A stretch of 64,000 nt of DNA. It comes from Paenibacillus silviterrae. GTDB taxonomy: Bacteria; Bacillota; Bacilli; Paenibacillales; NBRC-103111. The stretch is from positions 1,860,001 through 1,924,000 of the forward strand of contig NZ_JASKUT010000002.1 of the NCBI RefSeq assembly GCF_030167925.1, given 5' to 3'. A program made the position numbers and the translations under genes. Of this stretch, positions 1 to 8,842 are shown one piece after another (the first letter of the stretch is position 1; the number at the start of each line of letters is the position of its first letter). The notes beneath the pieces were generated by a model, which worked only from the letters and a program-made list of their open reading frames with translations, was not told where the DNA came from and made no database searches.

Positions 1-525
1 AAATATTTGCGCTATCCCAAGCAAATCGGCAGCATTATTCCCAGCTCGAGATATTTGGCCTCCGCGATGGTATCGGCGGTTGCGTGGGATGAGACCCGGC
101 TGATAGCCGAATTAGGGGCAGGTACCGGTGCGGTGACGAAATATATCAGCAGTTCCAATATGACTGGAGCCCAAGTGGTTCTGTTCGAAAAAGATGATTA
201 TTTACGCGCAAAGCTTCAGCAGCAGTACCCGGAGCATGTATGCTTCTCCGATGCACTTCGTATCGGGAAAGAATTGGAGGCTAATGCTATGGGGCCGCTC
301 GACGCCATCATCAGCGGTCTGCCTTTCTTTAATTTTTCAGAGAGCTTTCGAGAGCAGCTGCTTGTAGAAATCGAAGACTCCCTTAGACCCAACGGACAAT
401 TCATTGCCTTTCAATATTCGCTTCAAATGAAGAAAGCGCTGGAACGAAGGTTCGAAATTGAAAATATTTCCTTGGTTCCATGGAACCTGCCTCCCGCCTT
501 CGTTTACAGCTGCCGAAAAAAATAA
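1..525 (+). CDS. SAM-dependent methyltransferase, phospholipid N-methyltransferase-like (5' truncated by window)
   Basis: The reading frame is open to base 1, so the N-terminus lies outside the window and no start can be chosen. The visible part begins RYPKQIGSIIPSS, a segment typical of PmtA-like methyltransferases. The SAM-binding motif I follows (AELGAGTGAVT), with an acidic motif II region (VVLFEKDD) after it. The family methylates membrane lipids such as phosphatidylethanolamine or related small substrates; the substrate here is not determinable. It lies 22 bp upstream of the DedA gene on the same strand, so the two may be co-transcribed membrane-lipid functions. I am sure of the fold and less sure of the substrate class. 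Confidence 0.75.
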   Translation, partial: KYLRYPKQIGSIIPSSRYLASAMVSAVAWDETRLIAELGAGTGAVTKYISSSNMTGAQVVLFEKDDYLRAKLQQQYPEHVCFSDALRIGKELEANAMGPLDAIISGLPFFNFSESFREQLLVEIEDSLRPNGQFIAFQYSLQMKKALERRFEIENISLVPWNLPPAFVYSCRKK

Positions 526-547
526 CCGAAAATAGGGTGGCTCTCCC

Positions 548-1162
548 ATGAATGAAGATTTTCTTATTTCCTTGATCGGACAATACGGGTATTTTGCCTT
601 ATTCTTCGCGTTATGGCTCGGGATTATCGGCATGCCGATACCGGACGAGGTGATTGTGATGACAGGAGGAGCGGTCACGCTGCGCGGATTGCTGCTCCCC
701 ATTCCCGCCTTTGTTATAACATATTTAGGCGTTATCTCAGGTCTTTCTCTCGGATATGTACTCGGGAGAGTATTCGGAAATCGCGTGATTCAGTGGTTAA
801 AGAAGAAGAAACGATTTGAAAAGTACGTCCACCGTTCCGAGCAATGGATGCAAAAGTATGGAAGCGCGGCGCTCATGATCAGCTATTTTTTCCCGGTCAT
901 TCGGCATGTCATGCCGTACGTGGCGGGCAGCAACAACATGTCGTTTGCCCGCTACGCACTCGCCTCTTATTCAACGGGGTTCGTCTGGACGCTGCTCTTT
1001 TTTTGGCTTGGGCGGGTGGCACTGCACTTTGCCATGGATATCGCTATGACGGTACATCGTTACTCCTGGGTTCTCTTGATCCTGCTCCTTGTCATCTTCC
1101 TACTGTTTTATCTGCGCCGGGCCAAGAATACTTCACGCCGGCAGCATGAGCCCGGACACTAG
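548..1162 (+). CDS. DedA family (SNARE-associated/VTT domain) membrane protein
   Basis: This 204-residue polytopic membrane protein has the DedA layout: an N-terminal hydrophobic segment, a re-entrant loop around GIIGMPIPDEVIVMTGG, and a second conserved loop SYFFPVIRHVMPYVAG where the family carries an R-x(3-4)-P motif. C-terminal membrane spans follow and end in a basic tail. DedA proteins are lipid scramblases/flippases, and some recycle undecaprenyl phosphate or phosphatidylethanolamine. The gene follows a lipid-methyltransferase-like gene by 22 bp, so a shared lipid function is a reasonable inference. The length is normal for the family. The ATG at 548 is the first in frame. Confidence 0.85.
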   Translation: MNEDFLISLIGQYGYFALFFALWLGIIGMPIPDEVIVMTGGAVTLRGLLLPIPAFVITYLGVISGLSLGYVLGRVFGNRVIQWLKKKKRFEKYVHRSEQWMQKYGSAALMISYFFPVIRHVMPYVAGSNNMSFARYALASYSTGFVWTLLFFWLGRVALHFAMDIAMTVHRYSWVLLILLLVIFLLFYLRRAKNTSRRQHEPGH

Positions 1163-1185
1163 GTACCGGGCTTCAGAATGCTTCG

Positions 1186-2433
1186 CTACCTCTGTAACGC
1201 GGCTTGAATATGCCGATTCAGCTCAGACACATTAGCGGGCGGGATCGGTTCGTCCGATAGTTGAAAACTTGTCTTCAGCTTGGCAATTCGGTATACGCTG
1301 GCGTCGATCTCTTTTTGTGAAATTTGGCCGCTTTGCACAGCCGCCGTTAGGGCTTCAATCACGGCCTTTTGTTTCGCGGGGTCATGCCCGACAAGGACGA
1401 TATCCGCACCGGCCGACACGGCTTTCACTGCTGCGGGACCGATCGCCATCGTCTTTCCGATGGCCTCCATCGTCATATCATCCGTTATGACAACTCCGTC
1501 AAATTTCAGCTCGTCTCGGAGCACATTTTGAATAACGAAGCTAGACATCGAAGCCGGCGTGTCCGGATCGAGCTTCGTCATAAGAATATGAGCGACCATC
1601 ACGACCGGAGCCCCCTCCTTGATCGCCGAAGCGAACGGTACGAATTCGACGCTGCGCAGACGCTGCAAATCGTGCTCCACCACCGGCAGCCCGTAATGAG
1701 AATCGACCGACGTATCGCCATGACCGGGAAAATGCTTCACAACGGGAATGACGCCTTGGGACTTGATCCCAAGCATTTCCTGCACGCCCATACCGGACAC
1801 TGCTTTCGCTGTATTTCCAAACGCACGTTCGCCGATGACCGGGTTGTTCGGATTCGTATTGACATCCAACACGGGTGCATAGTCCGTATTCAGCCCAACA
1901 GACTTCATCGCTTCCCCAAGCGCGGTACCGACTTGATACGCGTACTTCGAATCATTCGTACCGCCAATGATCCTACTAGCGGGAAATGCCGTTATCTCCT
2001 TCGGCAAACGGGAGACGCGGCCCCCCTCCTGATCCGCACTCAGCAGCAGCGGCAGCTTTCCCCCGGCATCACGGTTCGTTTGTTTCAGTCCATTCACCAG
2101 CTCGGACATTTGCTTCGAAGACACGACATTGTTGCTATACAAAATAATTCCCCCAACGCGTCGTTCCTCAATCAACGATCTAATTTCCGGTTGTACGGCA
2201 GTGCCATCCAGGCCGACTACCACCATCTGGCCGATCTTTTGGGCCAAGCTCATGCCGGCGACAAGTTCAGCGGTCGGGTCGGCGGGCCGAGGGGCAGGGG
2301 ATACGGGATTGGCCGTTGCCGGAGGCTGCCCTGCAGGTGTAGAAGGCTCCGCTTGTTTTATTTTGCACCCCGTCAGAACCAGAATGATACTGATCACTGC
2401 CGCACAAATGAAAAGGCTCCGCCGAACCCCCAT
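1186..2433 (-). CDS. nagZ: Beta-N-acetylglucosaminidase lipoprotein, glycoside hydrolase family 3
   Basis: The ATG at 2433 is chosen because it has GGGGAG just upstream and gives a clean lipoprotein signal peptide: basic MGVRRS, a hydrophobic core, and lipobox LTGC with the lipidated Cys near residue 23. The GH3 NagZ signature KHFPGHGDT followed by DSH lies near residues 233-245, and the nucleophile motif ITDDM is further downstream. Such enzymes remove GlcNAc from muropeptides during peptidoglycan turnover, here on the outer face of the membrane. A longer TTG-started form (2457) is possible but lacks a good signal peptide. About 415 residues is typical of Gram-positive NagZ lipoproteins without the extra C-terminal domain. 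Confidence 0.9.
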   Translation of the reverse strand: MGVRRSLFICAAVISIILVLTGCKIKQAEPSTPAGQPPATANPVSPAPRPADPTAELVAGMSLAQKIGQMVVVGLDGTAVQPEIRSLIEERRVGGIILYSNNVVSSKQMSELVNGLKQTNRDAGGKLPLLLSADQEGGRVSRLPKEITAFPASRIIGGTNDSKYAYQVGTALGEAMKSVGLNTDYAPVLDVNTNPNNPVIGERAFGNTAKAVSGMGVQEMLGIKSQGVIPVVKHFPGHGDTSVDSHYGLPVVEHDLQRLRSVEFVPFASAIKEGAPVVMVAHILMTKLDPDTPASMSSFVIQNVLRDELKFDGVVITDDMTMEAIGKTMAIGPAAVKAVSAGADIVLVGHDPAKQKAVIEALTAAVQSGQISQKEIDASVYRIAKLKTSFQLSDEPIPPANVSELNRHIQAALQR

Positions 2434-2530
2434 AACAACTCCCCATCTCCATAACAAATTGTACTTCTACTAGTATGGACATGAATCGATCTTCCTTAAT
2501 CGTTCGAAGGTTCGGTGACCGCTACATAAT

Positions 2531-3439
2531 TTAAAGCGCCTGCCAATCCTCTTCCGTCAGATCCGCAACAACAGCCATTGCTGCTTTGCTGCCGGAGGAT
2601 GCGGCGAATATCAATTGGGAAGGCATCACATAAGCCGAATCCCCTGCTGCGAATAGGTCCGGCACCGTCGTCCTCCCCATCTCGTCGGTAACAATTCCCC
2701 CGTTGCTTGTTGTTTGATAGCCAAGGGCTTCCTCGAACCTAGCATTCGGAACGAAGGACGGAGAGACAAAGCCTCCGCTTCTTTCAATAAACGTACCGTC
2801 TGTAAAATGCACCCGCTCCAGCATACCGTTTCGTCCGGAAAACGCGGCTACGGGAGTATCCACGATCCGGATGCCCCGGGATACAAGCTGCTCCCGCTGT
2901 TCTGCAGACAGCGTATCCCGGCCTCCCGTGCACACGACCAGGTCCCGGCTCCAGCCTATCAGCAGCTTAGCCTTATGGAACACGTCCGTTGAGTCCGAGA
3001 CGATCACTAGCGGCTGATCACGCAGCTCCCAACCGTCGCAGAAAGGACAATTGAACAAGCTTTTCCCGTAAAAATCGCGAAGCCCCTCAATCTCGGGAAA
3101 TACCTCCTTGAGTCCGGCGGCCAAAATCAGCTTGCGCGCCTGCACGCGATCGCCTGAAGAGGTCAGCAAAGTAAATCCGAGCTCCGACTTGCGAATATCT
3201 GTGACCTCGGACGGCCAATGCCGGACGGAAGGATACTTTAGCACTTCCTCGTAAGCAATGCGACGAAATTCCGCCGGCCGAATCCCATCTCGTGTAATGA
3301 ATCCGTGAGAGGCGTGTGTTACGCCATTCCTCGGCGCGCTATTATCAAACAACGCAACCTTCCGTCTCGCTCTGCCGAGCACCAGCGCTGCATTTAACCC
3401 CGCCGGTCCGCCGCCGACAATCGCACAATCATAGTTCAT
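2531..3439 (-). CDS. FAD-dependent thioredoxin-reductase-like oxidoreductase
   Basis: The 302-residue protein has an N-terminal FAD dinucleotide-binding motif (GGGPAGLNAA) and a central CPFC redox pair (NCPFCDGWELRDQ). A C-terminal FAD motif, AAGDSAYVMPSQL, is also present. This matches TrxB-like disulfide reductases; many stand-alone relatives use partners other than thioredoxin, and the NADPH motif between the halves is weak. It lies downstream of an Rrf2 regulator on the same strand. The sequence in front of it (3470-3497) resembles that in front of the regulator gene, so it is probably an Rrf2 target in a thiol, nitrosative or sulfur response. The true electron acceptor is unknown. Confidence 0.85.
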   Translation of the reverse strand: MNYDCAIVGGGPAGLNAALVLGRARRKVALFDNSAPRNGVTHASHGFITRDGIRPAEFRRIAYEEVLKYPSVRHWPSEVTDIRKSELGFTLLTSSGDRVQARKLILAAGLKEVFPEIEGLRDFYGKSLFNCPFCDGWELRDQPLVIVSDSTDVFHKAKLLIGWSRDLVVCTGGRDTLSAEQREQLVSRGIRIVDTPVAAFSGRNGMLERVHFTDGTFIERSGGFVSPSFVPNARFEEALGYQTTSNGGIVTDEMGRTTVPDLFAAGDSAYVMPSQLIFAASSGSKAAMAVVADLTEEDWQAL

Positions 3440-3469
3440 GTCCTTTCAATCCTCTCCTTGGTTATTCAA

Positions 3470-3497
3470 AAGACTTTATAGACATTTTATATCTATA
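3470..3497. promoter_or_regulatory. Putative Rrf2 operator upstream of the TrxB-like gene
   Basis: A perfect 6-bp inverted repeat, TATAGA (3477-3482) and TCTATA (3492-3497), is separated by 9 bp and preceded by AAGACTTTA. The same AAGACTTTAT block plus a shorter inverted repeat occurs in front of the adjacent Rrf2 gene at 3991-4008. Rrf2 proteins bind such AT-rich dyads. That this one is the regulator's site is an inference from the shared sequence and adjacency. Confidence 0.5.
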
Positions 3498-3560
3498 ATT
3501 AATCACAGCTTAGCATTGCCCAACCTATGGACAATGCAATAGAGCTGCAAGCTCGGTGAG

Positions 3561-3968
3561 CTAGGTTTCCTTCAAAGCTGTAACCTCTTTCGCGAGCTCG
3601 AACAATTTGGTATTTTTCAGTTGCCGCTCCATCGCTTCCTCAGCCTTCACCATGACCTGATGGATCATACACCTTGAATCTTCACTGCCGCAGCACTCGA
3701 AAAGCGAGGCCGTGCCTTCCACTGCATGAATGATGTCCAGAAAAGAGATGTCCTCTTTCCTGCCTCTCAGCCGGTAGCCTCCGTTCGCCCCTGAAGCCGA
3801 CTCAATGAGCCCCGCTTTTACCAGCTTCGTGAGTATTTTCGATAGGTAGGTGGGCGAGACATCCTGCCTATCGGCAAGCTGTTGAACGCCTACCGGTTTG
3901 TCAGGCGTGAAGGCCATCAAATAAAGCATCGTGTGGAGGGCGTAGTTCGTTGCTTTAGAATATTTCAT
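3561..3968 (-). CDS. Rrf2 family transcriptional regulator
   Basis: The protein begins MKYSKATNYALH, the standard Rrf2 N-terminus, with a winged helix-turn-helix (VQQLADRQDVSPTYLSKILTKLVKAGL) and a wing GANGGYRL. A cysteine cluster, FECCGSEDSRC (about residues 94-104), lies where cluster-binding members such as NsrR or IscR hold an Fe-S centre, so redox or NO sensing is plausible. The ATG at 3968 is chosen over a GTG nine bases upstream because the GGGGGTG ribosome binding site overlaps that GTG. It stands upstream of, and in the same direction as, the TrxB-like flavoprotein, with near-identical dyads before both genes. Confidence 0.85.
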   Translation of the reverse strand: MKYSKATNYALHTMLYLMAFTPDKPVGVQQLADRQDVSPTYLSKILTKLVKAGLIESASGANGGYRLRGRKEDISFLDIIHAVEGTASLFECCGSEDSRCMIHQVMVKAEEAMERQLKNTKLFELAKEVTALKET

Positions 3969-3990
3969 CCGTCCCACCCCCTTAAAATCA

Positions 3991-4008
3991 AAGACTTTAT
4001 GTGTCTAT
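3991..4008. promoter_or_regulatory. Putative Rrf2 autoregulatory operator
   Basis: AAGACTTTAT followed by GTGTCTAT forms the dyad AGAC-N7-GTCT (3992-3995 and 4003-4006) just upstream of the Rrf2 gene. It shares the AAGACTTTA block and TCTAT end with the site at 3470-3497. I infer autoregulation; no binding has been shown. Confidence 0.45.
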
Positions 4009-4049
4009 GATAACCACAATAATTTCTACCTGTCAAGGAGAAACAGCCT

Positions 4050-4094
4050 AGCCCAAAGAGGCCGTTCATCGGTTTAGACGATTGCAGCCTCTTG
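4050..4094 (-). terminator. Rho-independent terminator after the ABC permease gene
   Basis: On the minus strand the stem AAGAGGC (complement of 4087-4093) pairs with GCCTCTT (complement of 4056-4062) just beyond the permease stop at 4111. It marks the end of the five-gene GntR/PhnP/ABC operon. Confidence 0.55.
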
Positions 4095-4110
4095 TCGGTT
4101 GATTATGATG

Positions 4111-5820
4111 CTAGGATTTGCTTTTTCTTCCATAAACAAAATACAACGTAAGGGTAGACATGATCATCAAGATGACGGAGTAAACCAACGTTAACGCCTT
4201 GGTATCCGCCAGCGCCTGTGCATCCGTACTGTTCTTGATCACGATGCCGAGAGGCTGATACAAAGGATGATAAAGGAATACGGTAAGATCGTAATCCGCT
4301 AGGATCCCGTTAAAATTCAAGGCAAGTACGGCCAGCGTGGATGGTAGGATGATGGGCAGCAGCACCTTCCGGAACGTATAGAAAGGCTTGGCGCCCAAAT
4401 TTTTCGCTGCATCCTCAAGATTATGGTCCAGGCTGAAGAAGGAAGCTTTCACCATTCGGAGGGTGAAAGGTATGTGCACAATGACATACGCGATGAACAG
4501 CATCCAGACCGTCCCTACCAAGATCGAGTTCCCGATAACCAGTCTCGGCGAGTTAAACGTCACGATAAGCCCGATGGCAATGAGCGTCGAAGGCAGCATC
4601 CATGGAATGAGCAGCGCATATTCCAGAGCCGTCGTCCACTTGTTCTTAAACTTATGCAAAATTCGTGACGCCGCCAAGGCCAAAGCCACCACAGCTACTG
4701 AAGCCGCTGCAGCATACACTATGCTCACGAGGTATGGCTTGAACGCAGACATGTTGGAGAATACTTGAATATAATTGTTCAAGGAGAAGCTGCTCCAATG
4801 CAGCGTGGCCGTGGATATGCTGTGAGCATCCGTAAAGGAAAAGACCACAATCAGAACGACCGGTATGATATACAGCAGAAATAAGAAGTAAGCCAGCACG
4901 TGTGCGGCGATATTGGCCGCCTTATTGTTGATCTTCTGTTTGACCAGCTCCGATTTGACTTTGGAAACGGACATGAAGTTGCCCTTCCGCTCGAAACGGA
5001 TCATGATGCTGAGCAAAATCAGCGTTGCCAGACCTAGGATGAGCGCCAGCAGTGCCGCCAAATCTCTCGAGGATACGCTGTTCGAGAAGGTGAGAATCAT
5101 CGGTGTGATCGTTTGAAACTCGGTGCCTCCCAGAATCAACGGAGCCGAGGTAGCGGCTAGACCTGTAAGAAAGATCAAAATCGTAAGCGCGAACATCGTA
5201 GGCTTCAAGACCGGAAGCACAACTCGCCAAAGGATGTAGAAGGTCGAGGCCCCCATATTTTTGGCCGCTTCGACCGTTTGATAATCGATTTTGCGTATGG
5301 CATTGCTTAGAAACAAGACGTGGTTGGAGGTACAGGCGAAGGTCATCACGAAGAGTACCGCCCAGTAGCCGTGAAACCATGTCGCATCAAAGGCTGGAAA
5401 CAAGCCGGAAAGGAGCTTGGTCATGAATCCGTTTTCACCGTAAACGAATTTATAACCTGACACCAGCACGACACCGCTATAGATCAGCGTAGTAAAATAG
5501 CCGAGTCGGAGTACGCCGGCCCCCTTGATATCGAAATACTCGGAGATCAGCACCAAAGTAACCCCGACAAGGTTAACCGTAAAAACAAGTGATACGGCCA
5601 GAATAAAGCTGTTATACAAGCTTCTCATGGCACGTTCGGATGACAGCAGCTTCTCCGCCGCCTCGAAGGAGAATTTCCCGCCTTTAAAGAAGATTTCATA
5701 ATAAATATTGATATTCGGATAGATCAGGAAAGCAATGACAAACCAGGCAATCAGTCCGTAGAAAATCAGTGTGGTCGGATTTAGGGAGGCCAGGCTGTTT
5801 TTGATTTTTGCTGCGTTCAC
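4111..5820 (-). CDS. ABC transporter permease, fused double-domain (FbpB/PhnU2 type)
   Basis: About 570 residues with roughly twelve membrane spans arranged as two homologous permease halves. Each half carries an EAA loop: VEAAKNMGASTFYILWRVVLPVLKP and LEDAAKNLGAKPFYTFRKVLLPIILP. This fused layout is found in ferric-iron importers (FbpB/AfuB) and putative 2-aminoethylphosphonate importers. GTG at 5820 is preferred because AAGGAGGATG lies just before it; the ATPase gene stop is 18 bp upstream. It is the last gene of a GntR, PhnP-like, binding protein, ATPase, permease operon. The PhnP-like neighbour tilts me toward an organophosphorus substrate, but iron is not excluded. Confidence 0.85.
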   Translation of the reverse strand: MNAAKIKNSLASLNPTTLIFYGLIAWFVIAFLIYPNINIYYEIFFKGGKFSFEAAEKLLSSERAMRSLYNSFILAVSLVFTVNLVGVTLVLISEYFDIKGAGVLRLGYFTTLIYSGVVLVSGYKFVYGENGFMTKLLSGLFPAFDATWFHGYWAVLFVMTFACTSNHVLFLSNAIRKIDYQTVEAAKNMGASTFYILWRVVLPVLKPTMFALTILIFLTGLAATSAPLILGGTEFQTITPMILTFSNSVSSRDLAALLALILGLATLILLSIMIRFERKGNFMSVSKVKSELVKQKINNKAANIAAHVLAYFLFLLYIIPVVLIVVFSFTDAHSISTATLHWSSFSLNNYIQVFSNMSAFKPYLVSIVYAAAASVAVVALALAASRILHKFKNKWTTALEYALLIPWMLPSTLIAIGLIVTFNSPRLVIGNSILVGTVWMLFIAYVIVHIPFTLRMVKASFFSLDHNLEDAAKNLGAKPFYTFRKVLLPIILPSTLAVLALNFNGILADYDLTVFLYHPLYQPLGIVIKNSTDAQALADTKALTLVYSVILMIMSTLTLYFVYGRKSKS

Positions 5821-5837
5821 CACACATCCTCCTTCCA

Positions 5838-6845
5838 CTAATACTGCAAAATATCGCCGGCATGAACATACATCGTAATTTCATCCCCGACTTGATGATG
5901 GGCCAGCCCGGTTTCCTTCTCAATGGTCTTGAGCAGGCCTCCGCCGGCGACTTCGATGACATACTTGCTGTATAAGCCGTAAAACTCCTGGTCCACGATA
6001 GTCCCCTTGAGCTGGACGGCGTCTTTCCCCGGAAGGGGCAGCAAGCTTACTTTTTCGTTGCGGATGTAGGCAATCTTCCCCGGTCTGATCCATTCCTTCA
6101 AGTCGCTGTTCTGAATGATCCGAGGATCGATTTGGTTAATGTCGCCAATGAAATTGCATACGAATTCCGTCTTGGATTGATTGTAGACCTCTTGCGGCGT
6201 GCCGACCTGCTCAACGATTCCCTGATTAAATACGGCGATCCGGTCCGATAAGGTCAGCGCCTCCTCTTGGTCATGGGTGACGTAGATCGTCGTTATGCCG
6301 AACTTCTTCTGAAGGTTCTTCAGCTCGTTGCGCAGCTGTACTCTCAGCTTCGCATCCAGGTTGGACAAGGGCTCATCCAGGGCTAGAATGCTCGGCTTCA
6401 AGACAAGCGCTCTGGCAATGGCTACACGCTGCTGCTGACCGCCGGACAGCTCCGACACCTTCTTCACAAGCTGCTCTTCCTTCAGATCGACCTTCCGCGC
6501 AATGTCGCGCACTTCCCGGTCTACCTCTTCCTTGGACGCCTTCTTAACTCTCATCCCGAACGCGATATTCTCGTACACATTCATGGTCGGGAAGAGTGCA
6601 TAGCTTTGAAACACCATGCTGATATCTCTTTTTTCGATAGGCACATTAGTAATATCCCGGTCGCCCAGCAGAATCTGACCGCTTGTCGGCTGAATAAAAC
6701 CGACCAGGCTGCGGAGAATCGTTGTTTTCCCGCACCCGGACGGGCCAAGGAAGGTGAAGAACTCGCCTTCCTTGATGTCCAGATTGAGATTTTTGATCGC
6801 GTGAAATTGACCGAACTTTATTTGAATATCACGAAAAGTTATCAT
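5838..6845 (-). CDS. ABC transporter ATP-binding protein (PotA/FbpC/PhnT type)
   Basis: The nucleotide-binding domain has Walker A GPSGCGKTT near residue 37, Q-loop MVFQSYALFP, signature LSGGQQQR, Walker B ILALDEPLSNLD and the switch His in THDQEEAL. A C-terminal beta-rich TOBE-like domain (from about residue 235) completes the importer ATPase. ATG 6845 is chosen because GAGGTAG sits just upstream and MITFRDIQIKF is the normal family start; the upstream extension is not conserved-looking. It follows the binding-protein gene by 8 bp and precedes the fused permease, so one polycistronic importer is clear. The substrate is a phosphonate/phosphodiester-like compound or iron. Confidence 0.9.
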   Translation of the reverse strand: MITFRDIQIKFGQFHAIKNLNLDIKEGEFFTFLGPSGCGKTTILRSLVGFIQPTSGQILLGDRDITNVPIEKRDISMVFQSYALFPTMNVYENIAFGMRVKKASKEEVDREVRDIARKVDLKEEQLVKKVSELSGGQQQRVAIARALVLKPSILALDEPLSNLDAKLRVQLRNELKNLQKKFGITTIYVTHDQEEALTLSDRIAVFNQGIVEQVGTPQEVYNQSKTEFVCNFIGDINQIDPRIIQNSDLKEWIRPGKIAYIRNEKVSLLPLPGKDAVQLKGTIVDQEFYGLYSKYVIEVAGGGLLKTIEKETGLAHHQVGDEITMYVHAGDILQY

Positions 6846-6853
6846 AGCTACCT

Positions 6854-7948
6854 CTACTTCATGATCTGCAATTCGATTTTCTCTACCCATTTGCCAATGT
6901 TAGCTGCAATGAAGCCCCAATCCAGCGGCTGCGCCTTCAGGTTCGCATACAATGCCTTTACAGCATCATTGGCTTTGGCGGCAGCTTTGGTATTGGCCGG
7001 CATCGCATTGAACTTGGCTGCAAATTCTCCTTGAACGTCAGCCGTTCCCATCCACTCGACGAACCGCTCCGCCGTTGCCTTCTTCTTCGTACCATTAACA
7101 ATCGCGGCGTGTTCTACAATCATTGGTACTCCGATTTGCGGGCTGACGATGCCTGCCTTCACCTTATATTGCTCTTCCTTCTTGCCGAGAGTACCGGAAA
7201 CTACAGCGCCCAGCGGTGTTTTACCGCTCGCCAGGTTTGCATAGAAGTCTTCCCCTTCTACTGCTCTGACACCGTTATCGAACAGCTGCTTCACTTCATT
7301 CCAGCCTTCCTTGGAAATGCCAAGCTCGCCCTGCGGATCCTTGTGTCTTGTCAAAATGCCTGCCACGACAAGCTGCGGCGTAATTTGTCCAAGCAGCGTA
7401 GGCGCTTCATACTTGCCCTTGAACGCCGGGTTTTTGTAGAGATCCGTCCAATCCTTCGGCGCCGTTTCGGCTGTATAGTTTTTGGGATTATAACCCAGCA
7501 GAATCGCCTGCTTCACCAAGCCGTGATAGAAGCCCTCCGGATCGTTGAGGCCAGGTTCCACCTCTCCAGCCCACTTCGGTACATACTTGGTCAGAACGTT
7601 TTCCTTCTTCAGGTTCTCATACAGCATGTTGTTCAAGCCGAACACCACGTCTGCAATCGGATTGTTCTTCTCCGCAATCAATCGATTTGTCAGATTGGCG
7701 CCGCCTGCTCCAACCAGCTCGATTTCGAAGCCGGAGGCCTTTGCCTTCTCGACTAACCATTCGCCGCGACCGTCGGAATTCGCGTTCGTGTACACGATCA
7801 GCTTTTCATTCTTCACCGGTTCGTTCGCTGCAGGCGCAGTGGCGGAAGGCGAGTTCGCAGCAGGGGCTGACCCTGTATTGCCGCCGCAGGCTGTTACCGC
7901 AAGACACAGAATCGAGATCAAAGAGGTGCTTACTAATTTTTTCATCAT
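6854..7948 (-). CDS. Extracellular solute-binding lipoprotein of the ABC importer
   Basis: ATG 7948 (with another ATG directly after) has AAAGGAGTG upstream. It gives a lipoprotein signal peptide: MMKKLV, a hydrophobic core, and lipobox AVTAC with the Cys near residue 22, followed by a Ser/Ala/Pro-rich linker. The mature part (LIVYTNANSDGRGEWLVEKAKASGFEIELVG) resembles family 1 binding proteins for ferric iron or 2-aminoethylphosphonate. It captures the substrate outside the cell and delivers it to the fused permease encoded downstream. The gene sits between the PhnP-like hydrolase and the ATPase genes, same strand. Ligand assignment rests on context only. Confidence 0.85.
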   Translation of the reverse strand: MMKKLVSTSLISILCLAVTACGGNTGSAPAANSPSATAPAANEPVKNEKLIVYTNANSDGRGEWLVEKAKASGFEIELVGAGGANLTNRLIAEKNNPIADVVFGLNNMLYENLKKENVLTKYVPKWAGEVEPGLNDPEGFYHGLVKQAILLGYNPKNYTAETAPKDWTDLYKNPAFKGKYEAPTLLGQITPQLVVAGILTRHKDPQGELGISKEGWNEVKQLFDNGVRAVEGEDFYANLASGKTPLGAVVSGTLGKKEEQYKVKAGIVSPQIGVPMIVEHAAIVNGTKKKATAERFVEWMGTADVQGEFAAKFNAMPANTKAAAKANDAVKALYANLKAQPLDWGFIAANIGKWVEKIELQIMK

Positions 7949-8023
7949 GGATGAAACACTCCTTTTGGGATATAGGTTGATTGAATATAAAAACCATGGC
8001 ACCGCTTAAGGAACAGCGTAAAT

Positions 8024-8842
8024 CTAAATATGGACAATCAATCCGTCATAGGCGACCACGATTCCTGCAGGTTGGAATATAGCCTGGAACTCCTCGTGTA
8101 GCAGCTTGGAATTATGGCTGAAATGTGTAGCGATAATCAGCCCGTTCTCCTTCAGGATGCTTTCCTTCTGAAACTCGCGCTGGGCTTCCAGGATCGTCTC
8201 AATGCACATATGATTGCGGTCCCGGGATTTTCCCGTATACCCATGGGTGCAGTCGAGTATCGCGCCATCCAGCTGCTTCCCCTGTAACCACTCCCATGTC
8301 GCTTCCGGAAACCAGCCGGAGTCATGACCGTACAGCAGCTTCTTGCCTCCCTTCTCGATCACATAAAGCAAGCAGGTTTCCATCTTGTCATGATCCGCCA
8401 GCAGCGGGGTAACCAGTGCATCACCGACCGTTATGGTCTCGAAGGGGCGCAACAGATGAAAGGCATACCGTTCTCCGACAAATCGGCCGATGGCGGTACG
8501 TGTATGATGCATGACGGCATCGTTCCCGTAAATATGCATCGGATGCTCCAGATTGTGAGCGATTCCAACTCTGCGGCATTCCAAATCATACGCGTTAAAA
8601 TGATCGGAGTGCGTATGGGTAACCAGCAGGTGCTCGATCGCCCCGAAATCGATGTTATCGCGAAGCGCCTGCATGTAGGAGTCCGGCGAATAATCGAACT
8701 TGATCACATCGTCAATAATGGCCGAGCTGCGCGTACGGATGTTTTTTCCTCCCAGCTCCCGTGCTTTAAGACAAGGCTCGCAGCGGCAAAACGCATTCGG
8801 AAACCCTTCTGCTGCTGCGGTTCCTAGAAAATGAATCTTCAC
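8024..8842 (-). CDS. PhnP-like metallo-beta-lactamase-fold phosphodiesterase
   Basis: A 272-residue MBL-fold hydrolase. The di-metal motif THTHSDH is at residues 75-81, with further His/Asp ligands in LLADHDKMET, YGHDSGW and IATHFSHN. An N-terminal CRCEPC cluster (Cys 19, 21, 24) matches the structural zinc site of PhnP, the cyclic phosphodiesterase of the C-P lyase pathway. The GTG start at 8842 follows AGGAGGAG and overlaps the stop of the GntR gene by 4 bp, implying coupled translation. No other C-P lyase genes are present, so it may act on a different cyclic or linear phosphodiester brought in by the adjacent transporter. Confidence 0.8.
   Translation of the reverse strand: MKIHFLGTAAAEGFPNAFCRCEPCLKARELGGKNIRTRSSAIIDDVIKFDYSPDSYMQALRDNIDFGAIEHLLVTHTHSDHFNAYDLECRRVGIAHNLEHPMHIYGNDAVMHHTRTAIGRFVGERYAFHLLRPFETITVGDALVTPLLADHDKMETCLLYVIEKGGKKLLYGHDSGWFPEATWEWLQGKQLDGAILDCTHGYTGKSRDRNHMCIETILEAQREFQKESILKENGLIIATHFSHNSKLLHEEFQAIFQPAGIVVAYDGLIVHI

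Noticed and set aside
1369..2454. 361-codon plus-strand frame opposite nagZ
   Set aside because: His/Arg-rich shadow of a well-supported GH3 gene.
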